Positions 49,978 to 60,554 of a DNA stretch of 64,000 bases are shown piece after piece; the first letter of the stretch is position 1, and each line of letters opens with the position of its first letter. A model generated the notes under the pieces. That model was not told where the DNA came from. It ran no database searches and worked only from the letters and a program-made list of their open reading frames with translations. Position numbers and translations under genes: made by a program. Location: NCBI GenBank assembly GCA_033239125.1, contig BSWB01000001.1:162711481-162775480 (forward strand). Reading direction: 5' to 3'. Source of the stretch: Fagopyrum homotropicum (lineage: Eukaryota > Streptophyta > Magnoliopsida > Caryophyllales > Polygonaceae).

Positions 49978-52383
49978 AAAGAAGCGCTTGTTTTAAGGTC
50001 GCTAGCTGGACCACACATCATCCTCAAACATGTTGGAAGGTGTCCTCACCCCATACTTCATCTTCATCATGAGGTGAGACAAAGAAATCTATCCAACGTT
50101 CCAACATATGCAAGTGCTCATCGGGAAACGAATCATCTATGGGTAGGTCGTCCTTCTCGAGCGAGGAGGGAGGTAGCCGGCTGAGGTGATCCTCAACAGA
50201 ATTCTCGGATCTCTTCTTATCGCAAATCTCTAGGTCAAACTCTTGAAGCAAGAGAATCCAACGAATGAGGCGCGGCTTTGTATCTTTCTTAGCAAGCAAG
50301 TAACGAATGACTGCATGGTTGATGTAAACAATAACTTTCGCTCCCACTAAGTAAGAGCAAAACTTCTCAAAAGCATATGCAACCGCCAAGAGCTCCTTTT
50401 CGGTGGTGGCGTAGTTCAGTTGAGCTTCATCTAACGTCTTGCTAGCATAGTAAATGGCGTTGGTCCGGCCATTGTCCAAGTACCGCTCCTACGGCCACAT
50501 CACTAGCATCACACATGATCTGAAAGGGCAAGGTCCAATCGGGAGGTTGAATGATGGGAGCGGTGATCAACGCTTCCTTTATCCTGTAAAAAGCATCAAG
50601 ACATTCCTGCGAAAACTCAAAAACAACATCTTTATTCAAAAGATTAGTGAGCGGTTTAGAGATTTTTGAGAAATCCTTGATGAACCTCTTGTAGAAACCT
50701 ACATGCCCGAGAAAACTCCGCACATCCATAACAGAACAAGGGCGAGGAAGTTTCTCAATAGTCTTAATCTTAGCTCGATCGACCTCTATACCTCGGTTGG
50801 AAAAGAGTTGTCCTAGAACAATTCCTTTGCTAACCATAAAGTGACACTTCTCCCAATTGAGAACAAGATTAGTGTCCTCACAACGTTGTAGCACTAGAGA
50901 AAGGTTAGCTAAACAATTATCAAAAGAGGAACCATATACCGAAAAGTCATCCATGAATACCTCCATGATCTCCTCAATGTACTCGAAAAAGATACCCATC
51001 ATACAACGTTGGAAGGTATCAGGCGTGTTACATAATCTGAATGGCATCCTCCTATAAGCGAATGTCCCCCATGGACAAGTGAAAGTGGTCATCTCTTGAT
51101 CATCCGGATGGGTAGGTATATGAAAGAAGCCACGATAACCATCTAAATAACAAAAATGGAAGTGTTGAGCTAACCGTTCGAGCATTTGATCGATGAAGGG
51201 AAGCGGGAAATGGTCCTTCCGAGTAGCCACGTTCAGCTTCCTATGATTAATGCACATCCTCCAGCCTGTAACGGTCCTAGTTGGAATCAACTCGTTGTCC
51301 TTATTCGTCACAACGATCATCCCTCTCTTCTTGGGAACTACATGCACCGGGCTCACCCATTTGCTATTCGATATGGAAAATATGATACCTGCATCCAACA
51401 ACTTAAGAATTTCCTTCTTCACAACCTCCTTCATGATCGGATTTAACCGTCTTTGAGGTTCCCGTGAAGTCTTATGATCATCTTCCATTATTATTTTATG
51501 CATGCAAAAAGAAGGCTTAATACCAACAAGATAATCAATAGTATAACCTAAAACCTTTCGATGTTTCCTCAGAACATGCATCAGTTTAGATGATTCAGTT
51601 TCAGAAAGGGAAGCACTAACGATAACGGGATAAGTATAATCCGGACCAAGGCAAGTGACTCGGAAGCGGTTTCAGCTCTACGACTGGGGGTACCTTTTGA
51701 GGTGGATATGTGCTTCCTTCTTCCAGTGAAGTGGACCTAGATCGAAGAATTGGACTTTCAGAAGTCTCAGTTGACAATATCTGGCTTGCTTTCTCGGTCG
51801 TGGTCCGAGGTGAGTGACCAAAATGTTATTCAGATAAGAACACCTCGCTTGGTCCAGAAAGTGCCTCGGCCGAGGTACTAGAACTGGAACCGAAACCTAA
51901 ATTGCTTTTCTTCTGCTGGATTAGTTTCTCAATCTTAGCTCCTGGATCTGCTTCCAATGCTTTTAAGCTCCGTATATCTGCATCACAAGAGACATCTATA
52001 TCTTTCTCCATTAAACTAAAACTAAGAACTGTTTCAAGAGGATCGTTAATAAGGATAGAGCTCACCAATTCTCTTGATTCTTCTTCATCATAGATTTTGA
52101 AGATGTCATCCTCCAACGGCTCTCCCTTCATTGCAGCTAGTAATGCAAACTCCACATGATCTTTGCCAAGGTTGAACTTCAACTTGGCGTTCTTACAATC
52201 CACATTACAACCCGAAGTTGCTAGGAATGGCCTCCCAAGAATGATAGGAATGGGATAATCTGCGGGAATATCAAGTACAACAAAGTCTATAGGTATGTAA
52301 AAATTACCTAACTTGATGGGAACGTCTTCCAAAATACCCACGGGTCGGGTAATGGAGCGATCCGCCATGTATAGTGTCATCTT
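49978..52383 (-). pseudogene. Element B protease, RT and RNase H, broken, integrase deleted
   Basis: From 52383 down: the end of the protease (MTLYMADRSI, then ILGRPFLATSGC), a linker, RT (51581-50442) with GWRMCINHRKLN and FMDDFSVYG, and RNase H (50479-50120) with YYASKTLDEAQLNYATTEKE. There are frameshifts between protease and RT (about 51600-51830) and within RNase H (about 50450-50480). After DHLSRLPP the frame ends and the sequence jumps to the region that in element C lies just past the pol stop, so the integrase has been removed. Parts of the frame otherwise stay close to element C. Confidence 0.9.
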
Positions 52384-52400
52384 CCCCGGCAACGGCGCCA
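52384..52400 (-). other. Primer binding site of element B
   Basis: The same TGGCGCCGTTGCCGGGG as in C, next to the LTR start at 52407. It is followed directly by protease sequence, so leader, gag and the start of protease are missing here. Confidence 0.9.
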
Positions 52401-52406
52401 AAAAGT

Positions 52407-52582
52407 TGTTCGCTCCAAAAGGTGTGTGCAAGCTTTAAATTTATAACCGAGGAAATATGCTTTAAGCAAGGTTGCGAACCCGCAGTGTACGGGTCAATTG
52501 TAATAAAAGCAAGAAGTTCCAGGGATCGAACACAAGGACTTAGGCAAAACCAAGCACACAATCGGTTGTCAAATAATGCAAT
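52407..52582 (-). repeat. Element B LTR, first part
   Basis: It starts TGTTCGCTCCAAAAGG, similar to the start of LTR A (TGTTTGCTTCAAAAGG). It is split after GCAAT by solo LTR D. Confidence 0.85.
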
Positions 52583-54330
52583 TGTTAGCATGAAATATTG
52601 TGATATTTTAGGCACGTTTTCTAAGTGCATTTGGTTCATATTGATAGTCTTTGATTGAGCATTGTCGCATTTGTGAGCTAGTTTGCCTATATTATCGATA
52701 TGGATGTCTACACAAGCTCTATGATTGATTATAGGTGATTGAGAGCCATTTTCGAACGGAATCGAGCAAGGACGGAATTGCTTGACATGTCCATGGATTA
52801 AGGGCATTCTTAGAAGCCAAAAGAGAGCTAACTTGAGGAATGCACGAGGCTAGGGACGAATCACGTTCTTGCCCTAAACCATGCTCTAAAATACGGTCGT
52901 ATTACCTTCCACGTTCCGTTCCACGGCCGTGGAACCATGGCCAAGGAAGCGTGATTCATTCCAGAGGCTTCTACGGTCGTGGAATCATGTGTTCCAACCG
53001 TATTTATTCTCACGCTCTAAATTACGGCCGTGGAACCTCTTCCACGACCGTGATCTTGGCGATCCTTTTCGCCACACTTTAAGCCACGATCTTTTAAAAG
53101 ATTGGGCCGGGCCGCTACTTCAGCAAACACTATAAAAGGACGGACCAAGGGAGATTCCGTCATCTCGCTTTAGGCTTACGCTTACGCATTGCTTAGCGGC
53201 GGCAACTTAGAGATCTTTGGGATTTTGCAAAGGACGTATTTTGGCGCTCATTCTTGGAGTTGCCCTAATCTCGCATTATTGGTGAAGATTGTGATAGAGA
53301 TTTCCGGATTGACGGAAGATCGAAGATTTGGAAGGTTAATTGCAAGAAGATCTCTCTTCTTGTTTAGGTTTGATTTAGAAGACGGATTGACATCCCGTTC
53401 TTCATTCTTATCTAAGACTGTGTTTGTTTGTTCTATTCCGAATCTAGCGACGATATTCGTCATTGATCGTGACTTTGAGATTAGTTTGAAGTTTATTGGA
53501 AGTTTCCGGAAGTTTTCATCTTTCAATCTTTTAAACTTTGAATTTGATATCATAATAACTATTGTTGGCTAAAAACCCTTAACAATTCTAGGGCGAAGGG
53601 TTGATAGTTGTGGCTTAGATGATGATAGATCGATCGTAAATAGATTGGACCCTCAGAGTTCGAGAGAATCGTCGACAACCTTAAATTACGGCCTGTTCTT
53701 GAAGTCCACGGCCGTGGATTCTCAAGAACTACCCGTAATTTCCCTTAAGTTTACGAACCTGCTTTTACTTTAATCCAAAGTTAAAGATTTGCTTTAATTT
53801 AGTTTAGGCTTGCCTTTTCTAAGTGGTAGTGAAGCCTCAACAACCTCTACCCCGATTGTGAGTGTCACAACCGTAATCGGTTTAGTTAGTCTTGATCCTT
53901 GGATTACAAGTTTGGATATTTGACATTAATCCTTGTCTTTAGAACCTTTCTATATTGAAGCCTCAACAACCTGTATAGAGAGTTTCTTGTAGGTGAGTTA
54001 TATAAGGTTTTTGGAACTTCACCGTACGATTACCTTACATTGGCATATCTTTGCATATCTCAACTCTGTCCTTATATCATTAGTATATCTTGAATCGATT
54101 GCCACAGCTAGATACTTGGATCTTTAGGATTGTTGTTTTCCCAATAATTTGCAAAGCTCTTACATTTATTTGCTTGATAACCTGCAATTGAATTTGTTCT
54201 CCCCAAATCCCTGTGTTCGATACTTTGGAATTCTTGCTTAACTATATCGATCCGTACACTGCGGGTTCGCTTGCTTGATTCTAGTTTTATAAATTTAAAG
54301 CTTATTTGCACACACATTCGGGAGCGAACA
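52583..54330 (+). mobile_element. Gypsy solo LTR D (plus strand) with 5-bp target duplication
   Basis: 1748 bp from TGTTAGCATGAAATATTG to GGGAGCGAACA, flanked by GCAAT (52578-52582, 54331-54335). It has a TATA box TATAAAAGG at 53131-53139 and a terminal part that matches, in reverse, the ends of LTRs A and B. It also carries CCACGGCCGTGG words (52921, 53707) and lacks the fourfold ACCGGGTAAGTCTC word. No internal domain remains. Confidence 0.92.
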
Positions 54331-54335
54331 GCAAT

Positions 54336-55949
54336 CAACAAAAGCAATCAAACTAATCAAAGATAATATAAGTCAACTAAGAGGAAATGCGGATTCTAGA
54401 GATTAAGACATCTAGTTGTGGTTTAAACTCAAGATCTAAGGATATAGCGGACAAAGCTGAGATTTTGCAAGGGAAGGTGTTTCTAAGATGGGAATAGATC
54501 ACCGGGTAAGTCTCACTACTCACTATCCCAAACCGTAATTCCTATTACCGGGTAAGTCGCAAGGAACTGAGGCAAAGAACTAAAACCTCAAACTAACACA
54601 CCAACCAAGTGGATAGAATCAAACTTTACCGGGTAAGTCTCAGGCTAACTCTCAAGATTGGAATGGAAGCACACTCAAACCCCAATAAAGGATAAACCTT
54701 TATTACCTATCGCTTATGATCTTAGGTAAACAAGCAAAGGAATCACCGGGTAAGTCTCATCCTAGGCTTGCGTTGAACTAGGAAAGGATTAACAAGGATA
54801 GGGTTTGGCAAACTGGATCTTAAGTCATATTAGGATCAGGAAAACGTTCACCTCGGTCAGACAGAATCCACCCGGCCGAGGTGTTCATCGACTGAGCGAG
54901 ATGTTCGTCGGTTAAGATAAAGACTCGAGCTTTCAGGGTCCGGATGGGATTAAGATCATTCTATCATCGTCTTTGCCACAACCTTCAGTCAATCACCCTA
55001 GAATCGCAAAAGAAACTTAGCCAACAATCATCATGATAACAATAATCAACTTTATAAAGAAGGAATCAATTATCAAACAAGAAGACTTAAATGAAAAGAC
55101 TTCAATAACTAAATCCAATATGTGACAAATAAGTGTTTCCAAGTCACAAATCAACAAGAACAACCAACCAAAAGTAACCAAAAATACCCTAGAGAAATCT
55201 CACAAAACTCCTTCAAAGGTTATCTTCAACAAGGAATCCTTCCTTCTTCCTTCAACTCCAAAGGGAAATCTTCTGCAATCGCAGGACTTTGATGCAGTGG
55301 CTCTCTCAGCACGTCTAAGCATCTGATGATCTGAAGATCTGAAATCTCTTGATCCGAAGATGGGTGAATTGTAGAAAATTCAACCCTTTATATAGGAGAA
55401 TTATCTTCCAAAGATAAAATATCTTAAAAAGATAATTTCCTATAAAATATATCCAAATAAATCAGCTGAATATCTTATCTTCCTTCCAGAAATCCAGCCC
55501 AAAAATATAATATCTCCTCCTTCCAAAAATAAAAGATCTCAGCCAAAAATAAGATCTCGCCGGCGACAAGGTGTCAACCTCGGTCGGGGTGCTCCTCAAG
55601 ATCACCTCGGTCGAGGTGGTACTGTAGCTGACCGAGGTGACTCTTCAACTGAATGTGAAATCTCTCAAATCTGGTCCAAAGTGAATCTTATTCATTAATT
55701 TTATGCCTCCTGAGTTCTTCCTTAAGCTCCAAAGTGTAGTTCCAATGACTCCTTAGCTCCCTTAGCTCCATTTTAATCCAAAACGTGCCATTTTACCTAC
55801 GATTACATTGAAACTAGGTGTAGACCTCGATTCCCGCAAAGGTAGATGAAATAGCAATATAATCACAGAATGTATGCTCATACATGCAGATTTATGAAGA
55901 TAAAACGTCTAAACCGGTCTCAAAACATAGACTATAATACATGCTATCA
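54336..55949 (-). repeat. Element B LTR, second part
   Basis: It continues from 52582 and ends ATGCTATCA. It has the four words (54500, 54546, 54627, 54744; the second has TCGC in place of TCTC), a minus-strand TATA box near 55385-55394 and CCTCGGTCGAGG words. Total LTR length without D is about 1790 bp. Confidence 0.85.
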
Positions 55950-57473
55950 GTATGTAAAAATTGCCTAACTTGATGGGAACGTCTTCCAAAATACCCACGG
56001 GTCGGGTAATGGAGCGATCCGCCATGTATAGCGTCATCTTCACCGGCTTGGGCTCTCCAAGGCCGACTTTCTCACATAGCTCCAGCGGAATGATGCTCAC
56101 GTTGGCCCCTAGATCACACAAGGCATCATAGGTTACATCCCCAACTTGGATAGGAATGCAAAATGAACCGAGATCCCTTAATTTATGTGGCATCTTCTTC
56201 TTCATGATTTGAATGAGTTTCGAAGACTTGGATGTCATCCTTACTTTCCCAAAATCTTCCAGCTTCCTCTTCCTTGATAAGATTTCTTTTAAGAACTTCC
56301 CATAGGCGGGCATCCCTAGAATGACATTAAGGAAAGGGATATTATTATATAGTTTACTCATAAGGTCTAGAAACTTACCAAAATGCTTGTCTAGGTGTGC
56401 CCTCGCCCTTGACTGAGGGAATGGAAGTGGTGGTTTATAAGCAGGAGGTGGAACATAAACTTCAGAATTTTCTTTCGCTTTCTGGGGTTCCGCCTCGGTT
56501 GGCACCTCGACCGATGTGTTCTTCTGGTCGTGGCTCGACCGAGGTATTGGATCTGCAGTCTTCAATCCACTGCGTGTTATTATTGCCATAATCTGTCCTT
56601 TAGGGTTGCTCTCTGTCCTTGTTGGGAGTTTTCCTGGATCTCTTGGCGCTTCATTCGCCTTGTTGAAGAGTTGTTGTTCTAAGGCTTGTTGTGCCTTTGA
56701 AAATGAATTCATTGATGTCCTCATAGCGTTGAGCTTGATCAAAATTGCCTCCAGCATAACTTCATTATTTGGTGGTTGGGAAGAGCTTGATGCAGGCTCC
56801 TGGCTTCTCAATGGAGTAGAAGAAGAAGAAGGGGGATTAGAAGTATTTTCAGTATGAGAAAAAGGGTTACCGGAATTTTGTTGATTAGATCTCCAATTAT
56901 TGTTGTTGGAGTTTCTGTTGTTGTAATTGTTGTTCCGTAGCCCTTGATAGTTGTTTCTTCCTTGGTATCCACCATCATGCTCCTTCTTTGTTTGAGCTAC
57001 TAAAAGCTCCTTCAATTGCTTCACATCATTGCTAAGCGAGATGAGTTGAGCTCCATTTGATGAAGTATCTTGGAAGCTAACTCTCCTTGCTCCATTTTCA
57101 GTTCCTTGATGGGAGTACTTCTTCATAGGTAAAGCTTTCTTTTCAATGAAATCACAAGCTTCATCTATCTCCATATCCATGAAAGTGTCGGCGGAAAGTA
57201 ATTGGATTTTGAATTGAGTATCTCCATCCAAACCCTTGAAGTAAATTTCTAGCAACTCGATCTTTGGAATCCCATGATGTGGGCAATCCAACAGAAGATC
57301 CTTGAATCTCTCCCATGACTTGGACAAACTCTCATTGTCCTTCATAATAAAAGCATTGATCTTTCCCCTCAATTCAGCGGTCTTAGAGGGAGGAAAGAAC
57401 TTAATAAGAAACTCCGTCGTCATCTCTTCCCAACTATTGATTTTTCCAACCGGAAGAGCTTGATACCAAGCAA
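55950..57473 (-). pseudogene. Element A gag and start of protease, truncated at both ends
   Basis: The open frame from the LTR junction runs through AWYQALPVGKINSWEEM and FLIKFFPPSKTAELRGKINAF (Gag core), an Asn/Gln/Ser-rich linker without CCHC, a basic segment KPPLPFPQSRARAHLDKHF, and protease start LCDLGANVSIIP. It stops at GNFYI, where the internal LTR (B) begins. The last 90 bp are also present, with few changes, at 52291-52383 on the other side of that LTR. The Gag N-terminus (about 200 residues in C) is missing. Confidence 0.9.
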
Positions 57474-59109
57474 GAATTTCAGGGGTCGATCACAAGGACT
57501 ATGGTGAAACAAAGTTCGGTAATAAGGTTGTCAATCAACAAATCACGTAACAAATCAAAGATGATGTAAAATTCAAGTAAAGGGAATGCGGATTATAGGG
57601 ATTAAAGCATCTAGTTGTGGTTCCGACTCAAGATCTCAAAAGGTAACGTGGACAGCTGAGGTTTGCAAAGGGAAGGTCTTTCTAAGATGAGAATAGATCA
57701 CCGGGTAAGTCTCACTACTCACTATTCCAAACCAAAGATCCTATCACCGGGTAAGTCTCAAGGTACTAAGGAAAGGAACTATAATCTCAAACCAACACAC
57801 CACCCAAGGAAATAGAATCAACCTTTACCGGTTAAGTCTCAAGCTAACTCTCAAAGATGGGATGAAGGCACACTCAAACCCCAATAAAGGATAAACCTTT
57901 ATTACCTACACTCATGATCTTGGGTAAACAAGCAAAGGAATCTCCGGGTAAGTCTCATCCTAGGCTTGCGTTGAACCGGGAAAGGTGTAATAAGAATAGG
58001 ATTTGGCAAACTGCAATCTTAACTCAGATAGTTTCAGGAAAAGGTTCACCTCGTTCAGTTATATTCCACTCCGGCCGAGGTGTTCAATGACTGACCGAAG
58101 TGTTCGTCGGTTAAGGTAAAGGCTCGAGCTTTCAGGGTCGGTTGGGATTAAGATCATTCTATCATCGTCTTTCCCATAACTTTCAGCCAATCACCCTAGA
58201 ATCGCATAAAGAATTTAGCCAACAATCATCACGGTAACAATAATCAAATATATAACAAAGGAATCAATATTCAAACAAGAAAGCCTTAAGACAAAGGTCT
58301 CAATAACTGAATGAATCAAACAACAAACAATCAGCGTTCCTCAAATCGAAACTAGAAAAGACAACAATCAAGCCAACTAAGAAAATCTTACTACTTCCTT
58401 CAAAGCTATCTCCAACTTAATTCCTTCCTTCCTCGAACTTCAACCTTCAAACTTTCTTAAAACTTCCTTCAAAACTCTTCAGAAAATCCTTGATCCGAAG
58501 ATGGCTGAATTGTAGAAAATCAGCCCTTTATATAGGAGAATTATCTTCCAAAGATAAGAATATCTTAAAAAGATATTCTCCTAGAAAATATATCCATATC
58601 TCTCAAAATAAATCAACCAAATATCATATCTTCCTTCCAAAAATCTAGCCAAAAATATATGATATTTTCCTTCCAAAAATAGAAGATCTCAGCCAAAAAT
58701 AAAGATCTCGCCGGCGGCAGGGTGTTCCCCTCGGTCGGGACGCCCCTCAAGATCACCTCGGTCGAGGTGATACTATAGTTGACTGAGGTGAATCTCAGCT
58801 GAATATAAAACATCTCGAATCTAGTCCAAAATTAATCATCTAAATCATTTCCATGCTTCTTGAGATCTTCTTATACCTCCTCAAAGCTCTAGAATGTAGC
58901 TCCAATGACTCCTTAGCTTCCTTAGCTCCATTTTAGTACAAAACGTGCCATTTTTCCTACAATTACAACGAACCTAGGTGTAGACCTCGATTCCCGCAAA
59001 GGTAGACAAAACAACAATATAATCAAAGAATATACATCTATACATGCAGATTTATGAAGATAAAACGTCTAAACCAATCCCAAAATATAGACTATAATTC
59101 ATGTTATCA
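57474..59109 (-). repeat. Element A right LTR (5' LTR), truncated
   Basis: It lacks the first 100 bp or so (element 3' side, with PBS) and joins gag directly. It ends ATGTTATCA before copia sequence. The four words (57700, 57745, 57826 as ACCGGTTAAGTCTC, 57943 as TCCGGGTAAGTCTC) and a minus-strand TATA box (58525-58535) are kept. Confidence 0.88.
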
Positions 59110-59505
59110 CTTGCCTCTCTGGGCTCACCAATATCCACTAAGGACCTCACTGACTATGTTCTCATGGGACTCGATGAGCCATATGTTCCAGTCGTACACG
59201 CTATTAATGTCAGAGAGACTATAATTGCGTTAGAAGAACTACATGAGAAACTCATTAATCATGAGCTCTCATTGAAGAACCAACACAAGGAGGCTAGTGG
59301 CATTATGACAGCGTTCAATGCTCAATCAAGGTCTTGGAAAAACTCAGTTAAGTCTTCCACTTCTGCATATTCTCAAGCTACTCAGTCCACCTCTTCCGGC
59401 CAACGACCACCCTCGCCACAAAACCAACAGCCTAGCATGCCTCCTCATCCCTACAACTCAAGGACACCCAAGCCCCTCAAAGGACGTTGTCAATGGTGTC
59501 ACTAA
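59110..59505 (+). pseudogene. Copia gag, 3' part
   Basis: It continues the frame from 32777: ASLGSPISTKDLTDYVLMGL, then a Ser/Gln/Pro-rich tail and a zinc knuckle CQWCH-x-IGHVLAHC in which one codon is a stop (59503-59505, TAA). A frameshift follows before the protease. Confidence 0.85.
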
Positions 59506-59603
59506 ATTGGTCATGTGTTGGCACATTGTAGAGTTTACAAATCCCTTCATCCAACAATAGAAGTCCCTCTTCTGCACCCTCTCAGCAAGCTCCTCGGACA
59601 AAC

Positions 59604-60341
59604 GTGCTTACAAACCACCAATCGACTTCACCTTGGCTACTAGATAGTGGTGTTTTACATCATGTCACAAATGATTTACAAAACCTAGCCCTACACTATC
59701 CTTATCAGGGAGAAGAAAAAATGGTGGTTGGAAATGGTAAGGGGCTTCCCATTACACGTATTGGTTCCTCTAAAATTATGTGTCATAATACTCCATTATC
59801 CGATGTTTTATGTGTTCCTAAAATGTCTAAGAATATTGTCTCTGTGTCTAAACTCACAAGCCAATCACCTTACTCAGTTGTCTTCGATGGTCATGGCTTC
59901 CATGTGCAGGATCTTATCAACAACAAAACAATACTTAGAGGCCCATGTGTCGATGGAGTCTATGTCTGGCCAAACACAACTCTTACAACTAACATAACTA
60001 TCATTGTCTCCTCCAAATCCATGCACCACAAGCTCGGCCATCCTTCCACTGAATTTTTTCATTATATCAAGAAACATGTCAATCTAGGTTGTAATTCTTA
60101 CCGTCAACATGATTGTGTTTCTTGTCATTTGAATAAATCCCATAAACTACCTTTTCACAAGTCCACAATTGTGTCAACCAAACCTCTTGAAGTTATCTTT
60201 AGTGATGTTTGGAGCTCTCCTATACTGTCATTGGGTGGATATAAGTACTATGTTATCTTTGTCGATCATTTCACTAAGTATATGTGGCTTTATCCACTCA
60301 AATACAAATCAGACACAAAAATAAACGTTCATACGGTTTAA
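59604..60341 (+). pseudogene. Copia protease and N-terminal integrase
   Basis: The protease box is LLDSGVLHHVTND (usually DSGA). Further on comes the integrase HHCC finger (HHKLGHPS...CVSCHLNKSHK) and the first catalytic Asp region (FSDVWSSP). The frame ends at 60341; a shift of frame near there leads into YSDNGGEF (second Asp) and the catalytic Glu in HNGLAERKH at about 60480-60500. Confidence 0.85.
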
Positions 60342-60554
60342 AGCCCTAGTTGAGAACTACTTCCACCACAAAATCAAAATTTTTTACTCTGATAATGGTG
60401 GGGAGTTTGTGGTTCTTCGTGAGTTTCTAGGGACACATGGGATCTCCCATTTCACCACCCCACCTCACACTCCGGAGCATAATGGCCTAGCTGAGAGAAA
60501 ACACTGTCACGTTGTTGAAACTAGGCTGGCTTTACTCAATCATGCTTCAATTCT

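Larger units (their letters stand above)
32778..59109 (-). mobile_element. Athila-like Ty3/gypsy element A (composite with B), inserted in copia gag
   Basis: Outer LTRs: 32778-34513 (3' LTR in element sense) and the remnant 57474-59109 (5' LTR). The flanks CTTGT (32773-32777) and CTTGC (59110-59114) agree in four of five bases. In element order the content is: truncated 5' LTR, gag-protease (57473-55950), an internal LTR with PBS (B), protease-RT-RNase H of B (52383-49978, integrase lost), env-position ORF (36592-35948), conserved non-coding stretch, 3' LTR. It is best explained as two related elements fused by LTR recombination and deletion. Nothing in it is complete. Confidence 0.85.

Noticed and set aside
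52304..52807. 167-codon minus-strand frame across the LTR B / solo LTR D junction
   Set aside because: It crosses PBS, two LTRs and a target duplication, so it cannot be an original gene.
53189..53572. 127-codon frame in solo LTR D
   Set aside because: It lies downstream of the TATA box in LTR leader sequence and is not conserved in the related LTRs.
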